Shown here in pieces: positions 1-8,023 of a DNA stretch of 21,361 bases. Source of the DNA: a virus; the IMG/VR virus record IMGVR_UViG_3300025806_000271, positions 1 through 21,361 of that record. One strand, written 5' to 3'. Within the stretch, counting starts at the first letter, position 1, and each line of letters begins with the position of its first letter. The notes under the pieces are model-generated. The model had not been told where the DNA came from. It saw only the letters and a program-made list of their open reading frames with translations, and did no database searches. A program made the translations under genes and the position numbers.

Positions 1-64
1 TGGTTGTTCGCTCGCGCGGAATTTCTCTACCCACAAATTTTTAAACTAATGTTCGTTATAAATC

Positions 65-514
65 ATGGAAGTAGACAGTAAGACGCTTGCTGACATTTTC
101 GGTGTAACGACCAAAACGCTTAGGGATTGGGGCCATAAGGGGCTTCCAGTGGTGGTTAGGCAGACTGGACCTAATGGGAACACATATAACACAGTTGACT
201 GTCTCGCATGGTGGCGCGATCAAGAGATACAGCGCCGAGTAGTTACGCAAGATGGCAAGCATTACGACAAGCAAGAAGAAGAAGCGCGGCTCAAACACCA
301 CCAAGCCAATATGGAGCAGCTAAAAGAAGAAGAAAAGCGGGGCGAGTTAATTCCGCTTGATGTTGCGGTTTCAGAGTTTGGTCAGTTGGTGGGCAATGCT
401 AGGTCTAAGATTTTACAGCTTGGCAAATTAGTGCCTAAGAAGCACCGAGACAAACTAAACGAAGGAATCACGCTGGCACTAGATGAGCTATCAGAAGCAG
501 AGCCAGTTATTTAG
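65..514 (+). CDS. Terminase small subunit, Nu1-like (149 aa)
   Basis: Probable small terminase subunit that binds the packaging site and recruits the large subunit. The N-terminus (about residues 4-30, ADIFGVTTKTLRDWGHKGLP) has the winged-helix/MerR-like helix-turn-helix pattern of lambda gpNu1, followed by a Trp-rich stretch (CLAWWRD). Residues about 80-115 are charged and helical, fitting self-assembly. It lies directly upstream of a GpA-type large subunit and overlaps it by 32 bp, the usual order in lambda-like phages. The length is normal for the family (lambda Nu1 is 181 aa). No strong Shine-Dalgarno precedes the ATG, and no in-frame alternative lies within the 64 bases upstream. Confidence 0.85.
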   Translation: MEVDSKTLADIFGVTTKTLRDWGHKGLPVVVRQTGPNGNTYNTVDCLAWWRDQEIQRRVVTQDGKHYDKQEEEARLKHHQANMEQLKEEEKRGELIPLDVAVSEFGQLVGNARSKILQLGKLVPKKHRDKLNEGITLALDELSEAEPVI

Positions 515-2390
515 GCGGGGTGTAGCTAAGTTATTCACGCCACCACCTGATTTAACCGTTGCGGAATGGTCTAGCGAGTATCGGTATCTATCAAACGAGT
601 CTAGCGCATTAGCCGGGCGGTATGATTTGAGCCGTACTCCGCATTGTGAGTTACCAATGACGCTGTTATCGCCTAAGAATCCATGTAAGCGGGTTTTGTT
701 GCCCTGGTCTAGTCAAATAGCTAAGACGACAGTAGCTGAAAACTTTATCGGTTACATAATGCACCAAGACCCTGCGCCAGTGTTGGTCGTACAGCCAAAC
801 GTAGAGCCGATGGGTAAGGCGTTTAGTACGGACAGACTAGCGCCGATGATTCGAGACACTCCGGCACTAACGGATTTGGTCAAAGACTCAGATAAGCGTA
901 ATTCAGGAAACACTATCGGACGTAAGACGTTCCCTGGCGGGTTCATTGCGATTGCAGGGGCAAATAGTCCGGCGGGTTTGGCTTCACGTCCTATTCGTTA
1001 CTTGGTCTGTGATGAGTTGAATCGGTGGGAGTCTACGAAAGAGGGCAACAGCTTGCTTTTAGCGCGTAAGCGTTTGGCCCGATTCCCTAACTCTAAAGAA
1101 TTAACGGTAAGTTCTCGGACTTACGACGGAATAGGAATAGATGCAGAGGTGTTTGGCGCGATAGATGACGATGGCGAGCGCGGTGATGGTGCGGATCAGA
1201 TTTACTATTGGTCTTTGGCTTGCTTAAAGTGCGGTGAATATCAATACCCTGAATTTAAACATTTAAAGTTTACGGATAGAGACGTTGAGACAATCACTTA
1301 TGAGTGTGAGTCGTGCGGGAATCTTCACGGATTAGACCAAGAAGATGAGATTAAGCGTACTGGAAAGTACATTCTCAAACATGACGAAGGTGTAGAGATT
1401 GTTGCGTTATTTGCAAATACGCTAGGCACTTTGATTTGCGAGTGGCGCGAGTCGGTTCAAGCGTTTTTATCGGCGCAAGGCGATCCAGACAAATTACAGG
1501 TGGTCGTTAATACAGACTTTAACGAAACGTGGAAAGACTTGGAAGGCGATGGCATCCAGGGTAATGAGTTGTATGAGAAGCGCGAGACATACGCGCAAGA
1601 CGTTCCAGAAGGGGCGCAAGTATTAACCTTTGGCGCAGACATTCAGGCGGATCGTATTGAGTGCGAGGTTGTTGGATGGTCTGAGGATGAAGAAAGCTGG
1701 TCTATTGATTACCAGATATTCGACGGCGATACGTCATCAACTAAGAATCACGTTTGGGATGATTTTAAAGAATACCTAACTACAGAGTTCAAGGGTAAGG
1801 ATAGAAATTACACGCTTTCGGCTGGTGTTATTGATGCGGGTTATTTGCCTAGCGTTGTTCACTCGTTCGTTAAGAGTTTAAACAGGCGTTATGTTTGGGC
1901 TGGCATAGGTCGAGCTGGTAAGCGTCCGATTGTTGAGAGCAAAGAGCTTAGGCAATTAAGGCTTAGGAAGTCTCGAAGCAAGAAAAAGAAGTCCGAGATT
2001 ATTGGAACGGATGAAGCTAAAACGGTTTTGTATTCGCGTTTGAAGTTGAAGCAAAATGAGTCGGGCATAACGCCAGGCTATTGCCACTTTCCGATTGACC
2101 CAAAGTATGACCCTGAGCATTTTGAGCAGCTAACGGCTGAGAGGGTTGTGCGGAAGTTGATACAAGGTCAGACCACATTAAAGTGGGTTTTGAATCACGC
2201 AGGACAGAGAAACGAGCCTTTAGATTGTCGGGTTTATTCTCATGCGGCGTTGCGGCTAATGTCGCCTAAGTGGGGCAGGCTATCGGGTGCGGTTAAGCAG
2301 ACACCAGAAGCGCCTATAGCAAAAACAATTACGCGCAGAGGCTCGCCTTTACGCAAGAAAAGACCAAGCGGGTTTGTAAATTCATGGTAG
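483..2390 (+). CDS. Terminase large subunit, GpA family (635 aa)
   Basis: ATPase-nuclease motor that cuts and packages phage DNA into the prohead. The N-terminal ATPase half shows a degenerate Walker A region (SSQIAKTT, Lys81) and a Walker B motif (YLVCDELNRW, Asp177-Glu178). A Cys4 cluster follows (Cys247, Cys250, Cys275, Cys278), typical of GpA proteins. The RNase H-like nuclease half has acidic residues in FGADIQADRIE (Asp386) and VIDAGY (Asp451). The length matches lambda gpA (641 aa). The start at 483 is the only sensible in-frame start and lies inside the small-subunit gene, implying coupled translation. The C-terminus is Arg/Lys-rich, as expected for the portal-docking tail. Confidence 0.95.
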   Translation: MSYQKQSQLFRRGVAKLFTPPPDLTVAEWSSEYRYLSNESSALAGRYDLSRTPHCELPMTLLSPKNPCKRVLLPWSSQIAKTTVAENFIGYIMHQDPAPVLVVQPNVEPMGKAFSTDRLAPMIRDTPALTDLVKDSDKRNSGNTIGRKTFPGGFIAIAGANSPAGLASRPIRYLVCDELNRWESTKEGNSLLLARKRLARFPNSKELTVSSRTYDGIGIDAEVFGAIDDDGERGDGADQIYYWSLACLKCGEYQYPEFKHLKFTDRDVETITYECESCGNLHGLDQEDEIKRTGKYILKHDEGVEIVALFANTLGTLICEWRESVQAFLSAQGDPDKLQVVVNTDFNETWKDLEGDGIQGNELYEKRETYAQDVPEGAQVLTFGADIQADRIECEVVGWSEDEESWSIDYQIFDGDTSSTKNHVWDDFKEYLTTEFKGKDRNYTLSAGVIDAGYLPSVVHSFVKSLNRRYVWAGIGRAGKRPIVESKELRQLRLRKSRSKKKKSEIIGTDEAKTVLYSRLKLKQNESGITPGYCHFPIDPKYDPEHFEQLTAERVVRKLIQGQTTLKWVLNHAGQRNEPLDCRVYSHAALRLMSPKWGRLSGAVKQTPEAPIAKTITRRGSPLRKKRPSGFVNSW

Positions 2391-2965
2391 CGACTGTAGC
2401 AAGCAAAGAGCCAGAGAAGTTGGTGGCGGGGGATACCCTTAAATTTACCAAGTCTGTATCAGATTACGCGCCAGAGGATAGCTGGGTTTTGTCTTATGCG
2501 CTGGTATCTTCAACGAATCAATATAACTTTAGTGCGTCTGATAATGGCGATGGTACGCACTTAGTCAATGTTGCGGCAGCGACTACGGTTGCGTGGGTTG
2601 TTGGTACTTACAAGTGGCAAGCATACGTTACAAAAGCAAGCGAGCGTTATTCGGTAGGCGCGGGAACACTTGAGGTTGTTTCCGACTTTTCTGGTGAGAC
2701 TTCGTTTGATGCGAGGGCGCACTGTAAGAAGGTTTTAGACGCTATTGAGTTGACTATTGAGGGCAAGGCCAGCAAAGACCAGCAAAGCTATTCGATATCA
2801 TTTGGTGATAGCGGTGCAAGTCGTTCTATCTCCAGACTTTCTTTTGGTGAGCTTATCGAGGCTCGAAAATTCTATAAGAACGAATACCAGCGATTGAAAA
2901 GACAGGAGCGCATTGCTAACGGCTTAGACAGTGGCCGCACAATTCATATCAGGATGGGCGTTTAA
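2384..2965 (+). CDS. Head-tail connector, gpW-like with N-terminal Ig-like domain (193 aa)
   Basis: It sits between the large terminase and portal genes, the place of gpW in lambda. Residues 1-105 are a predicted beta-sandwich rich in Thr/Val/Tyr (VAGDTLKFTKSVSDY, GTYKWQAYVTK), like Ig-like domains of phage virions. Residues about 110-193 are helical and end in LSFGELIEARKFYKNEY followed by a basic tail with RTIHIRMGV, recalling the gpW pattern. Plain lambda gpW is only about 68 aa, so the N-terminal domain is an addition. The ATG overlaps the terminase stop by 7 bp and the stop overlaps the portal ATG (TAATG). The connector role is inferred from position and the C-terminal pattern. Confidence 0.6.
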   Translation: MVATVASKEPEKLVAGDTLKFTKSVSDYAPEDSWVLSYALVSSTNQYNFSASDNGDGTHLVNVAAATTVAWVVGTYKWQAYVTKASERYSVGAGTLEVVSDFSGETSFDARAHCKKVLDAIELTIEGKASKDQQSYSISFGDSGASRSISRLSFGELIEARKFYKNEYQRLKRQERIANGLDSGRTIHIRMGV

Positions 2966-4368
2966 TGTTTGGGTTATTCAAAAAGAGAATCAAAGACGAT
3001 TACGCACCGAGTAAATCGCAGTTTCAGAAGCGTGATTTTAGCGCGGCCCAGAACAAGTTATTTTTTGACGGTTGGACTACACAAGCATCAAGCATAGACC
3101 AGATATTAAAGAGCCAGCATAGTTCTTTGGTGGCTAGAAGTAGAGAGCAGACGCGAAATAATCCATTGATGCGCCATGCGGCTAACATCATGGCCAAGAA
3201 CGTGATCGGCTCAAAAGGCATTACGGTGTATCCAAAGGTTAAGCGTGATGCCCAAAGGCTAGACAAGCCAGCTAACGAGGCGATTAAAGCGGCGTGGATG
3301 GACTGGTGCGTTAATGACTGTGATTACACTGGAAGTATGAGCTTTGTAGAGCTTTGTTCTCTTTGGGTAAAAACCGCTTTTGTTGATGGTGAGTTCTTAT
3401 TCATTGTTCATAACGAGGGAAAGTATGGCTTGCAAGTTGAGAACATCGACCCGCAGCTTATCTACACAGAGCGCAACCAAAAAGAGACAAGCGGCAATGT
3501 TACACGCTTAGGTGTGGAGTATTCAGGCTCTAAGGTTGCGGCTTTATGGCTTAAGACAATAGATGAAGATGGTGGATACTCGGCTTACAACGTAAGACGT
3601 ATTGATGCTGGGCAAATCTACCATTGCTTTATTCGAGATTGGGCGAATCAATCAAGGGGTATTCCCTGGGCCAGCGCGTCACTAACTAGGTTGAAGCACT
3701 TAGACGCTTTTGACGAATCGGCTTTGATAGCGGCTCGTGCGGGTGCGTCTAAAATGGGATTCATAAGCGGCGCTGATGATGATGATGATGAGTACGACAA
3801 CGGCTTGCCTACAATGGACTTTAGCCCAGGCACTATTGAGAAGTTAGCCGATGGTGAGGAGTTCACAGGCTTTGATCCTAACTACCCAAGCGATGCTTAT
3901 ACGCCGTTTACTAAGAAGGGTATACGCGATGTAGGCGCGGGAATGGATATTAGTTACGCCTCACTTTCTGGTGATATGTCGGACGTTAACTACTCATCTA
4001 TTCGGTGGGGTGGTCAAGACGAGCGAGAGAGCTTTATTGACAGACAGAATTGGTTTATCCGTTGCGTAGTAAAGCCGTTATATGAGGACTTTATTAGGAA
4101 CGCTGTTTTGCGTCAACAAATAATGATTGGGACTAGACCATTATCTAGGCCAGTTAATGAATACATGAAGGCGCATTTTCAGGGGCGTAGATGGTTGTCT
4201 ACAGATCCGCAGAAAGAGGCTAAGGGCTATCAGATGGACTTAGAGAGCGGATTGATTTCGCCTCAAAGAATCATTGCTAGTCGGGGTGAAGATCCAGAAG
4301 AAATACTTGAAGAAATTAGAGAATGGGAATCCATGAGGGGCATAAAGAATGACCAAGAAAATAAATAA
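2965..4368 (+). CDS. Portal protein, lambda gpB family (467 aa)
   Basis: Forms the ring at the unique capsid vertex through which DNA enters and leaves. Family features include the N-terminal SREQTRNNPLMRHAANIMAKN helix region, the SFVELCSLWVKTAFVDGEFL segment, and the C-terminal DVNYSSIRWGGQDERESF wing/stem motif seen in lambda-type portals. An acidic loop with five consecutive Asp residues occurs near residues 270-275, encoded by a GAT run at about 3775-3789. The start overlaps the preceding stop (TAATG) and the end overlaps the protease-capsid gene by 20 bp. The length (467 aa) is somewhat shorter than lambda gpB (533 aa) and the C-terminus looks intact. Confidence 0.95.
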   Translation: MFGLFKKRIKDDYAPSKSQFQKRDFSAAQNKLFFDGWTTQASSIDQILKSQHSSLVARSREQTRNNPLMRHAANIMAKNVIGSKGITVYPKVKRDAQRLDKPANEAIKAAWMDWCVNDCDYTGSMSFVELCSLWVKTAFVDGEFLFIVHNEGKYGLQVENIDPQLIYTERNQKETSGNVTRLGVEYSGSKVAALWLKTIDEDGGYSAYNVRRIDAGQIYHCFIRDWANQSRGIPWASASLTRLKHLDAFDESALIAARAGASKMGFISGADDDDDEYDNGLPTMDFSPGTIEKLADGEEFTGFDPNYPSDAYTPFTKKGIRDVGAGMDISYASLSGDMSDVNYSSIRWGGQDERESFIDRQNWFIRCVVKPLYEDFIRNAVLRQQIMIGTRPLSRPVNEYMKAHFQGRRWLSTDPQKEAKGYQMDLESGLISPQRIIASRGEDPEEILEEIREWESMRGIKNDQENK

Positions 4369-6196
4369 GAATTTAACCCGCGAGATGAGAATCGCGGATT
4401 TTACAAATACAGACGAAGAAAAAAGAACCATAGAGGTGGCTTTTTCTTCGGAAGTCCCGGTCGAGCGTTTTATGAATGGCTCGACTGTCGATGAAGTCTT
4501 AGACCATAACCCGCAAAGCGTGAGGCTCGACCGTTTGAACAACGGCGGCGCGGTGTTAGTGGAGCATGACAGAAACGACCAGGTGGGCGTTGTAGAGAGC
4601 GCGAGAATTGACGGCGACCGCGTTGGTCGAGCAGTTATTCGCTTCTCAAAAAGCAAGAGAGGTAAAGAGATTTACCAAGACGTTATTGACGGTATTAGGA
4701 CGCTCATATCTGTTGGCTATTCGGCTGGCGATTGGGAAGAAACTAGAGACAACGAAAGAACACAAATAAGGGCGAAAAAATGGACTCCATACGAGATTTC
4801 AATCGTCTCAATTCCATCAGACTGGCAGGGCGCAGGGGTTGGAAGATCAAACAAACAAAACAAAAAGGAAACTAAAATGACTGACGTTAAAAAAGAAGTA
4901 GAAGCACAAGCCGAGCGCAAAGTAGAAGCGCCTCAAATAAACGTTCGTGAATTGCAAGACAAGACACGCAGACAAGAGCTAGACCGAATTAACTCTATTC
5001 GTCAAATGGCAGAACAGCACGACTTTGATAAGTTGGGCGCGGACGCTATCGAGCGCGGTACAGACTCAAACGCTTTTTATAAAGAGCTTTTAGAGAAAGT
5101 TGGTGAGCGTAACGCTGCGGTTCGAGCAAAGCAAGAAACAGAAACTGGCGAAGCGGCCGGTAATGTTGGACTATCACGCAAAGAGAAAAATGCTTTCTCA
5201 ATGGTCCGTTTGATGGATGCAATGGCTAACCCGAATGACCGTTCAGCACAAAATGCGGCTGGCTTTGAGTTGGAAGTATGCGCTGAAGCAGAGCGTACAC
5301 TGCCTGGCGATTTCAAAGTGCGCGGCTCGTTCATTCCAACCGAAGTTTTCAACCGTGATCTAACGGCTGGAACGGCTACGGATGGCGCTGAGTTGGTTGC
5401 GACTAACTTGCTTTCTGGTTCTTACATTGACGTATTGCGTAACAACATGGTTGCCCTACAAGCTGGCGCTACTATGCTTCCGGGCTTAGTTGGTAATGTT
5501 GCAATCCCACGACAGACTTCTGGCGCGGCTGCGACTTGGATTAGTGCCGAAGATGGGGACGCTACAGAGAGCGAGCCACAATTCGACCAGATCACGTTAT
5601 CACCTAAAGACCTTGCGGCTTATACCGAAGTGTCTCGCCGTTTGAGCCTACAAAGCTCACCAGCGATTGAAGGCATTGTGCGTAACGACTTGTTCATGGC
5701 GTTAGCTTTGGGTATGGATGCGGCTGTTTATTACGGTTCTGGTTCATCTGGTCAGCCACAAGGAATTGATGGTGCGACTGGCGTTGCAGACCCTACGTTC
5801 GCAAGTGCTACAGCTCCAACTTATGCCGAGTTAGTCACTCAAATGAAAACTTTGATGACTTCAAACGCTGCTAATAACCTTACTTACATCGGTTCACCTG
5901 ATTTTTGGGAGACTGTTAAAACTACGCCTAAGCAGGGTTCAGGCGTTGAGGGTAACTTCATTAGCGACGGCAATAGCATCTTGGGTCGTAACCTTTTGAC
6001 TAGCTCACAGCTGGCGGCTGATGATTTTGTGTTAGGCGACTTTAGCAACATCTTGATCGGTGAGTGGGGCGGTATTGAATTAAATACAGACCCTTACACT
6101 CATTCGCTTAAGGGCAAGACTCGTTACGTCATCTTTAAGACTTGCGACATCGCTATACGTCACCCACAGGCGTTCAGCTTCCATAACGCAGCTTAA
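4349..6196 (+). CDS. Fused prohead protease, scaffold and HK97-fold major capsid protein (615 aa)
   Basis: Three modules in one frame. Residues 1-170 are an HK97/S78-like prohead protease with a likely catalytic His73 (LVEHDRND), Ser121 (TLISVGYSAGDW) and a conserved Glu149 (PYEISIVSIPSD). Residues about 177-265 are charged and helical, like the delta/scaffold domain removed during maturation. Residues about 270-615 are HK97-fold major capsid protein, for example FIPTEVFNRDLTAGT, GNVAIPRQTSGAAATW and the C-terminal KTCDIAIRHPQAFSF. In most phages protease and capsid are separate genes. An in-frame ATG at 4877 (Met177) has its own ribosome site and would make a 439-aa scaffold-capsid protein without the protease, which would solve the stoichiometry problem. 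Confidence 0.93.
   Translation: MTKKINKNLTREMRIADFTNTDEEKRTIEVAFSSEVPVERFMNGSTVDEVLDHNPQSVRLDRLNNGGAVLVEHDRNDQVGVVESARIDGDRVGRAVIRFSKSKRGKEIYQDVIDGIRTLISVGYSAGDWEETRDNERTQIRAKKWTPYEISIVSIPSDWQGAGVGRSNKQNKKETKMTDVKKEVEAQAERKVEAPQINVRELQDKTRRQELDRINSIRQMAEQHDFDKLGADAIERGTDSNAFYKELLEKVGERNAAVRAKQETETGEAAGNVGLSRKEKNAFSMVRLMDAMANPNDRSAQNAAGFELEVCAEAERTLPGDFKVRGSFIPTEVFNRDLTAGTATDGAELVATNLLSGSYIDVLRNNMVALQAGATMLPGLVGNVAIPRQTSGAAATWISAEDGDATESEPQFDQITLSPKDLAAYTEVSRRLSLQSSPAIEGIVRNDLFMALALGMDAAVYYGSGSSGQPQGIDGATGVADPTFASATAPTYAELVTQMKTLMTSNAANNLTYIGSPDFWETVKTTPKQGSGVEGNFISDGNSILGRNLLTSSQLAADDFVLGDFSNILIGEWGGIELNTDPYTHSLKGKTRYVIFKTCDIAIRHPQAFSFHNAA
4865..4879 (+). promoter_or_regulatory. Internal ribosome binding site and start codon for capsid without protease
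   Basis: AAGGA at 4865-4869, a 7-base spacer, then ATG at 4877-4879 in frame with the fusion ORF (codon 177). The start falls exactly at the junction between the protease domain and the scaffold-like helix. Initiation here would give a 439-aa product ending at 6196. This is inferred from motif quality and position, with no expression evidence. Confidence 0.6.
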
Positions 6197-6216
6197 TCAA
6201 GCTACAAGTAATTAAG

Positions 6217-6241
6217 AGGCGGCCTTCGGGTCGCCTTTTTT
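6217..6241 (+). terminator. Hairpin terminator after the capsid gene
   Basis: AGGCGGCC, a TTCG loop, then GGTCGCCT form an 8-bp stem (one G-U pair) closed by the very stable UUCG tetraloop and followed by a run of T (6236-6241). It lies 20 bases after the capsid stop and just upstream of the next gene's ribosome site. It could terminate or attenuate transcription to favour capsid mRNA, or protect the 3' end of a processed transcript. Read-through must occur for the tail genes to be made. Confidence 0.8.
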
Positions 6242-6254
6242 ATTGGAGAAACGA

Positions 6255-6434
6255 ATGAAGATCAAAATAACACAAAACTGTTATGTGGAAGGCAAGGCGG
6301 CAAAGGTTGGCGATGTTGTCGATACAGACAAAGCCAATTTGTTGATCGGTTTAGGCAAGGCGAAGCAGTACACAAAGCCAGAACCAAAGCCAGAGCCTAA
6401 GCAAGAAGCGAAAACAAAACGGAGTAAGAAATAA
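6255..6434 (+). CDS. Small DUF7210-like protein (59 aa)
   Basis: A short protein with an N-terminal beta-rich core (MKIKITQNCYVEGKAAKVGD followed by a DVVDTDKANLLIGLGKA-type ending), as in small proteins encoded next to phage capsid genes (DUF7210 pattern, from memory). The C-terminus is low-complexity Lys/Pro/Glu (residues about 40-59). I chose ATG 6255 because GGAG at 6245-6248 sits 6 bases upstream; the longer TTG start at 6243 would overlap that ribosome site. The stop overlaps the next ATG (TAATG). The role is unknown, probably virion- or assembly-related from position. Confidence 0.7.
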   Translation: MKIKITQNCYVEGKAAKVGDVVDTDKANLLIGLGKAKQYTKPEPKPEPKQEAKTKRSKK

Positions 6435-6823
6435 TGTCATTACTAAACGCAAACGTGGTGCAGTTGATTCCATGTCAAAACGCAACGTCTACAGTGACCG
6501 GCACAGGTGTTGATGTTTCTGGTTATACGGATGCAATGCAAGTTGTTCTTGCTTCGTCTGTTTTTGGGGGTACTACTCCAACTTGTAACGTAAAGATACA
6601 AGACTCAGCAGACAACAGCGCATGGTCTGATGTAACAGGCGCAACATTTACCGAGGTTACTGATGCGGCAGATTTGACGCAAATGATTACCTTGAAAGTG
6701 AATGAGACAGCAAAGTATATCCGAGCTGTAGCGACACTAGCGGGAACGTCACCAGATGGGAACATCGCCGTCGTTGCTCTAGGTCAGCGTCAAGCGGGTT
6801 ACAACGCATCACAATCAATCTAA
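6434..6823 (+). CDS. Putative capsid decoration/structural protein (129 aa)
   Basis: A Thr/Ala/Val-rich beta protein with the pattern VKIQDSADNSAWSDVTGATF followed by KYIRAVATLAGTSPDG. The same pattern is common in small virion proteins encoded just downstream of major capsid genes, sometimes proposed as decoration or cement proteins. No signal peptide or membrane segment. It is coupled to both neighbours by TAATG overlaps, so it is probably made in high amounts with the capsid. A tail or adaptor role is also possible; the decoration role rests mainly on position. Confidence 0.55.
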   Translation: MSLLNANVVQLIPCQNATSTVTGTGVDVSGYTDAMQVVLASSVFGGTTPTCNVKIQDSADNSAWSDVTGATFTEVTDAADLTQMITLKVNETAKYIRAVATLAGTSPDGNIAVVALGQRQAGYNASQSI

Positions 6824-7077
6824 TGGATAATTTTCTGTCTGATTTCGGTGTTACGGCTTCGGCTAGTGGGCAGACATTCACAGTCATTATTGATAAAGCA
6901 ACTCATTTTAGATTAGGTATGGATTCGATATTCCCAACGATTGTAGGGGTAACGGCTGATATGCCTAGTTTAAGCGTGGGCGATGCAATAACGGTAGATG
7001 GTGTGAGTTATCAAGTAGCTCACCCTCCATTGATTGATTCAGAAATGACGACTATTGCACTAAAAGATGGCGCATAA
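6823..7077 (+). CDS. Head-tail joining protein, FII-like (84 aa)
   Basis: A small beta protein with a lambda gpFII-like layout: a Phe-rich N-terminus (MDNFLSDFGVTA), a central basic strand region, then VDGVSYQVAHPPLIDSEMTT near the C-terminus, which resembles the conserved ending of FII-type joiners. It precedes a tail-terminator-like gene, as in lambda-like phages. The length is close to lambda FII (117 aa) but shorter. The start overlaps the previous stop (TAATG). No gpZ homologue follows, unlike lambda. Confidence 0.6.
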   Translation: MDNFLSDFGVTASASGQTFTVIIDKATHFRLGMDSIFPTIVGVTADMPSLSVGDAITVDGVSYQVAHPPLIDSEMTTIALKDGA

Positions 7078-7486
7078 AAGAACACTAATCAGAAACGCTT
7101 TTGTATCTACCTTGACAGGGCTAACCACTACGGGGAGTCGTGTATACGGTTCACGGTTGGCTAATTTTGCCGAGGCAGATATTCCTGCTTTGAAGGTTTA
7201 TCTAAAAGATGAAACTTCGACAGATGAGGCGAGTGGTTACGATGGGATTGTTGAATGTGAGGTGATGGTCGAGGCTTATGTCAAGGCTAACAGCACTTTT
7301 GATGATGACTTGGACTTGATTCTTGAAGAGGTTCAAGCTGCGATCGATGCGGCTAGATTAACCACCTTTCGGAGTCTTGTTAAGTCTCTTTTTTACGACA
7401 GTTTAGAGGTGGAGTATATGGATGCAGACCAAGACGCTGGTCGGCAGATAATTAAATTCAGAGTTCAATATGAGCAGAGATTATGA
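7067..7486 (+). CDS. Tail terminator, gpU-like (139 aa)
   Basis: The probable ring protein that caps the tail tube and attaches it to the head. The N-terminus RTLIRNAFVSTLTGLTTTGS with RVYGSRLANF next, then IPALKVYLKDE and a helix FDDDLDLILEEVQAAID, follow the gpU/tail-terminator pattern. The length matches lambda gpU (131 aa). It overlaps the FII-like gene by 11 bp, and its stop is coupled to the next small ORF by an ATGA overlap at 7483-7486. Order (joiner, terminator, tube) supports the call. Confidence 0.75.
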   Translation: MAHKRTLIRNAFVSTLTGLTTTGSRVYGSRLANFAEADIPALKVYLKDETSTDEASGYDGIVECEVMVEAYVKANSTFDDDLDLILEEVQAAIDAARLTTFRSLVKSLFYDSLEVEYMDADQDAGRQIIKFRVQYEQRL

Positions 7487-7641
7487 GTAAACAAGTAGAA
7501 ATGAAAAGCGGGGCGACAGTTGTAAAAGTTGCGCCGTATCAAGTCAAAGAAATGGAGGCGCGAGGCTATAAAATAGTTGAAGCCAAGCAGCCTAAAACAA
7601 TATTTAAAAAAGTAGAGGAAAAATCAGATGGCAAAGTATAA
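7483..7641 (+). CDS. Small hypothetical protein before the tail tube (52 aa)
   Basis: An ORF of 52 codons starting at the ATGA overlap with the tail terminator and overlapping the tail tube gene by 14 bp. It begins MSKQVEMKSGATVVKVAPYQ and continues with VKEMEARGYKIVEAKQ, a short beta-alpha-beta pattern typical of small basic phage proteins in this position. It fills an otherwise empty 140-base gap and keeps the coupled-overlap style of the operon, so I take it as real. Function unknown. Confidence 0.65.
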   Translation: MSKQVEMKSGATVVKVAPYQVKEMEARGYKIVEAKQPKTIFKKVEEKSDGKV

Positions 7642-8023
7642 CGGCACTAACGGCCTAGTAAAGATAGGTGCAACAACGGTGGGCGAAATTAACGCCTGGG
7701 AATATAACGATGACGTGACGCCTATCACTGGCAGAGCTTTTGGTGCAACTTTGGAGACTTCGGTTGCAGGTGTTCGCAAGATCACTGGCTCAATTAGCGG
7801 CTTCTATGACCCTAACGACTCAGGCGGTCAAGATGCAATCATTACAGGTGCTACAGTGGCTTTAGATTTGTATTATGACGGCACTTCTAGTGGCGATGAT
7901 TACGATGCTTTTAGTGCGGTATTAATCACTAATACATCACGATCTACGGCTAATGATCAGTATGTAACTTTTTCAGCAAGCTTCACGGCTAACGCTGTAC
8001 CTACGTTTAGTCAGGTAGCGTAA
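7628..8023 (+). CDS. Major tail tube protein (131 aa)
   Basis: The likely tube subunit. It has the beta-rich, Gly/Thr-rich composition and pattern MAKYNGTNGLVKIGATTVGE, then ITGRAFGATLETSVAG, KITGSISGFYDPND and the C-terminal FSASFTANAVPTFSQV found in small siphovirus tube proteins. It sits between the tail terminator and the G/GT chaperones, the canonical position. Shorter than lambda gpV (246 aa) because the C-terminal Ig-like domain of gpV is absent. The ribosome site AGAGGAAAAATCAG precedes the ATG. Confidence 0.85.
   Translation: MAKYNGTNGLVKIGATTVGEINAWEYNDDVTPITGRAFGATLETSVAGVRKITGSISGFYDPNDSGGQDAIITGATVALDLYYDGTSSGDDYDAFSAVLITNTSRSTANDQYVTFSASFTANAVPTFSQVA

Noticed and set aside
3775-3789. 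GAT trinucleotide run in the portal gene
   Set aside because: Only five copies, encoding an acidic loop; not a notable repeat by itself.
4240-4656. Minus-strand ORF of 138 codons opposite portal and protease
   Set aside because: Antisense to two strongly supported genes; Ser/Phe-rich composition typical of shadow frames.
6243-6254. TTG start at 6243 for the 59-aa gene
   Set aside because: It overlaps the GGAG ribosome site that serves ATG 6255 and would add only four residues.
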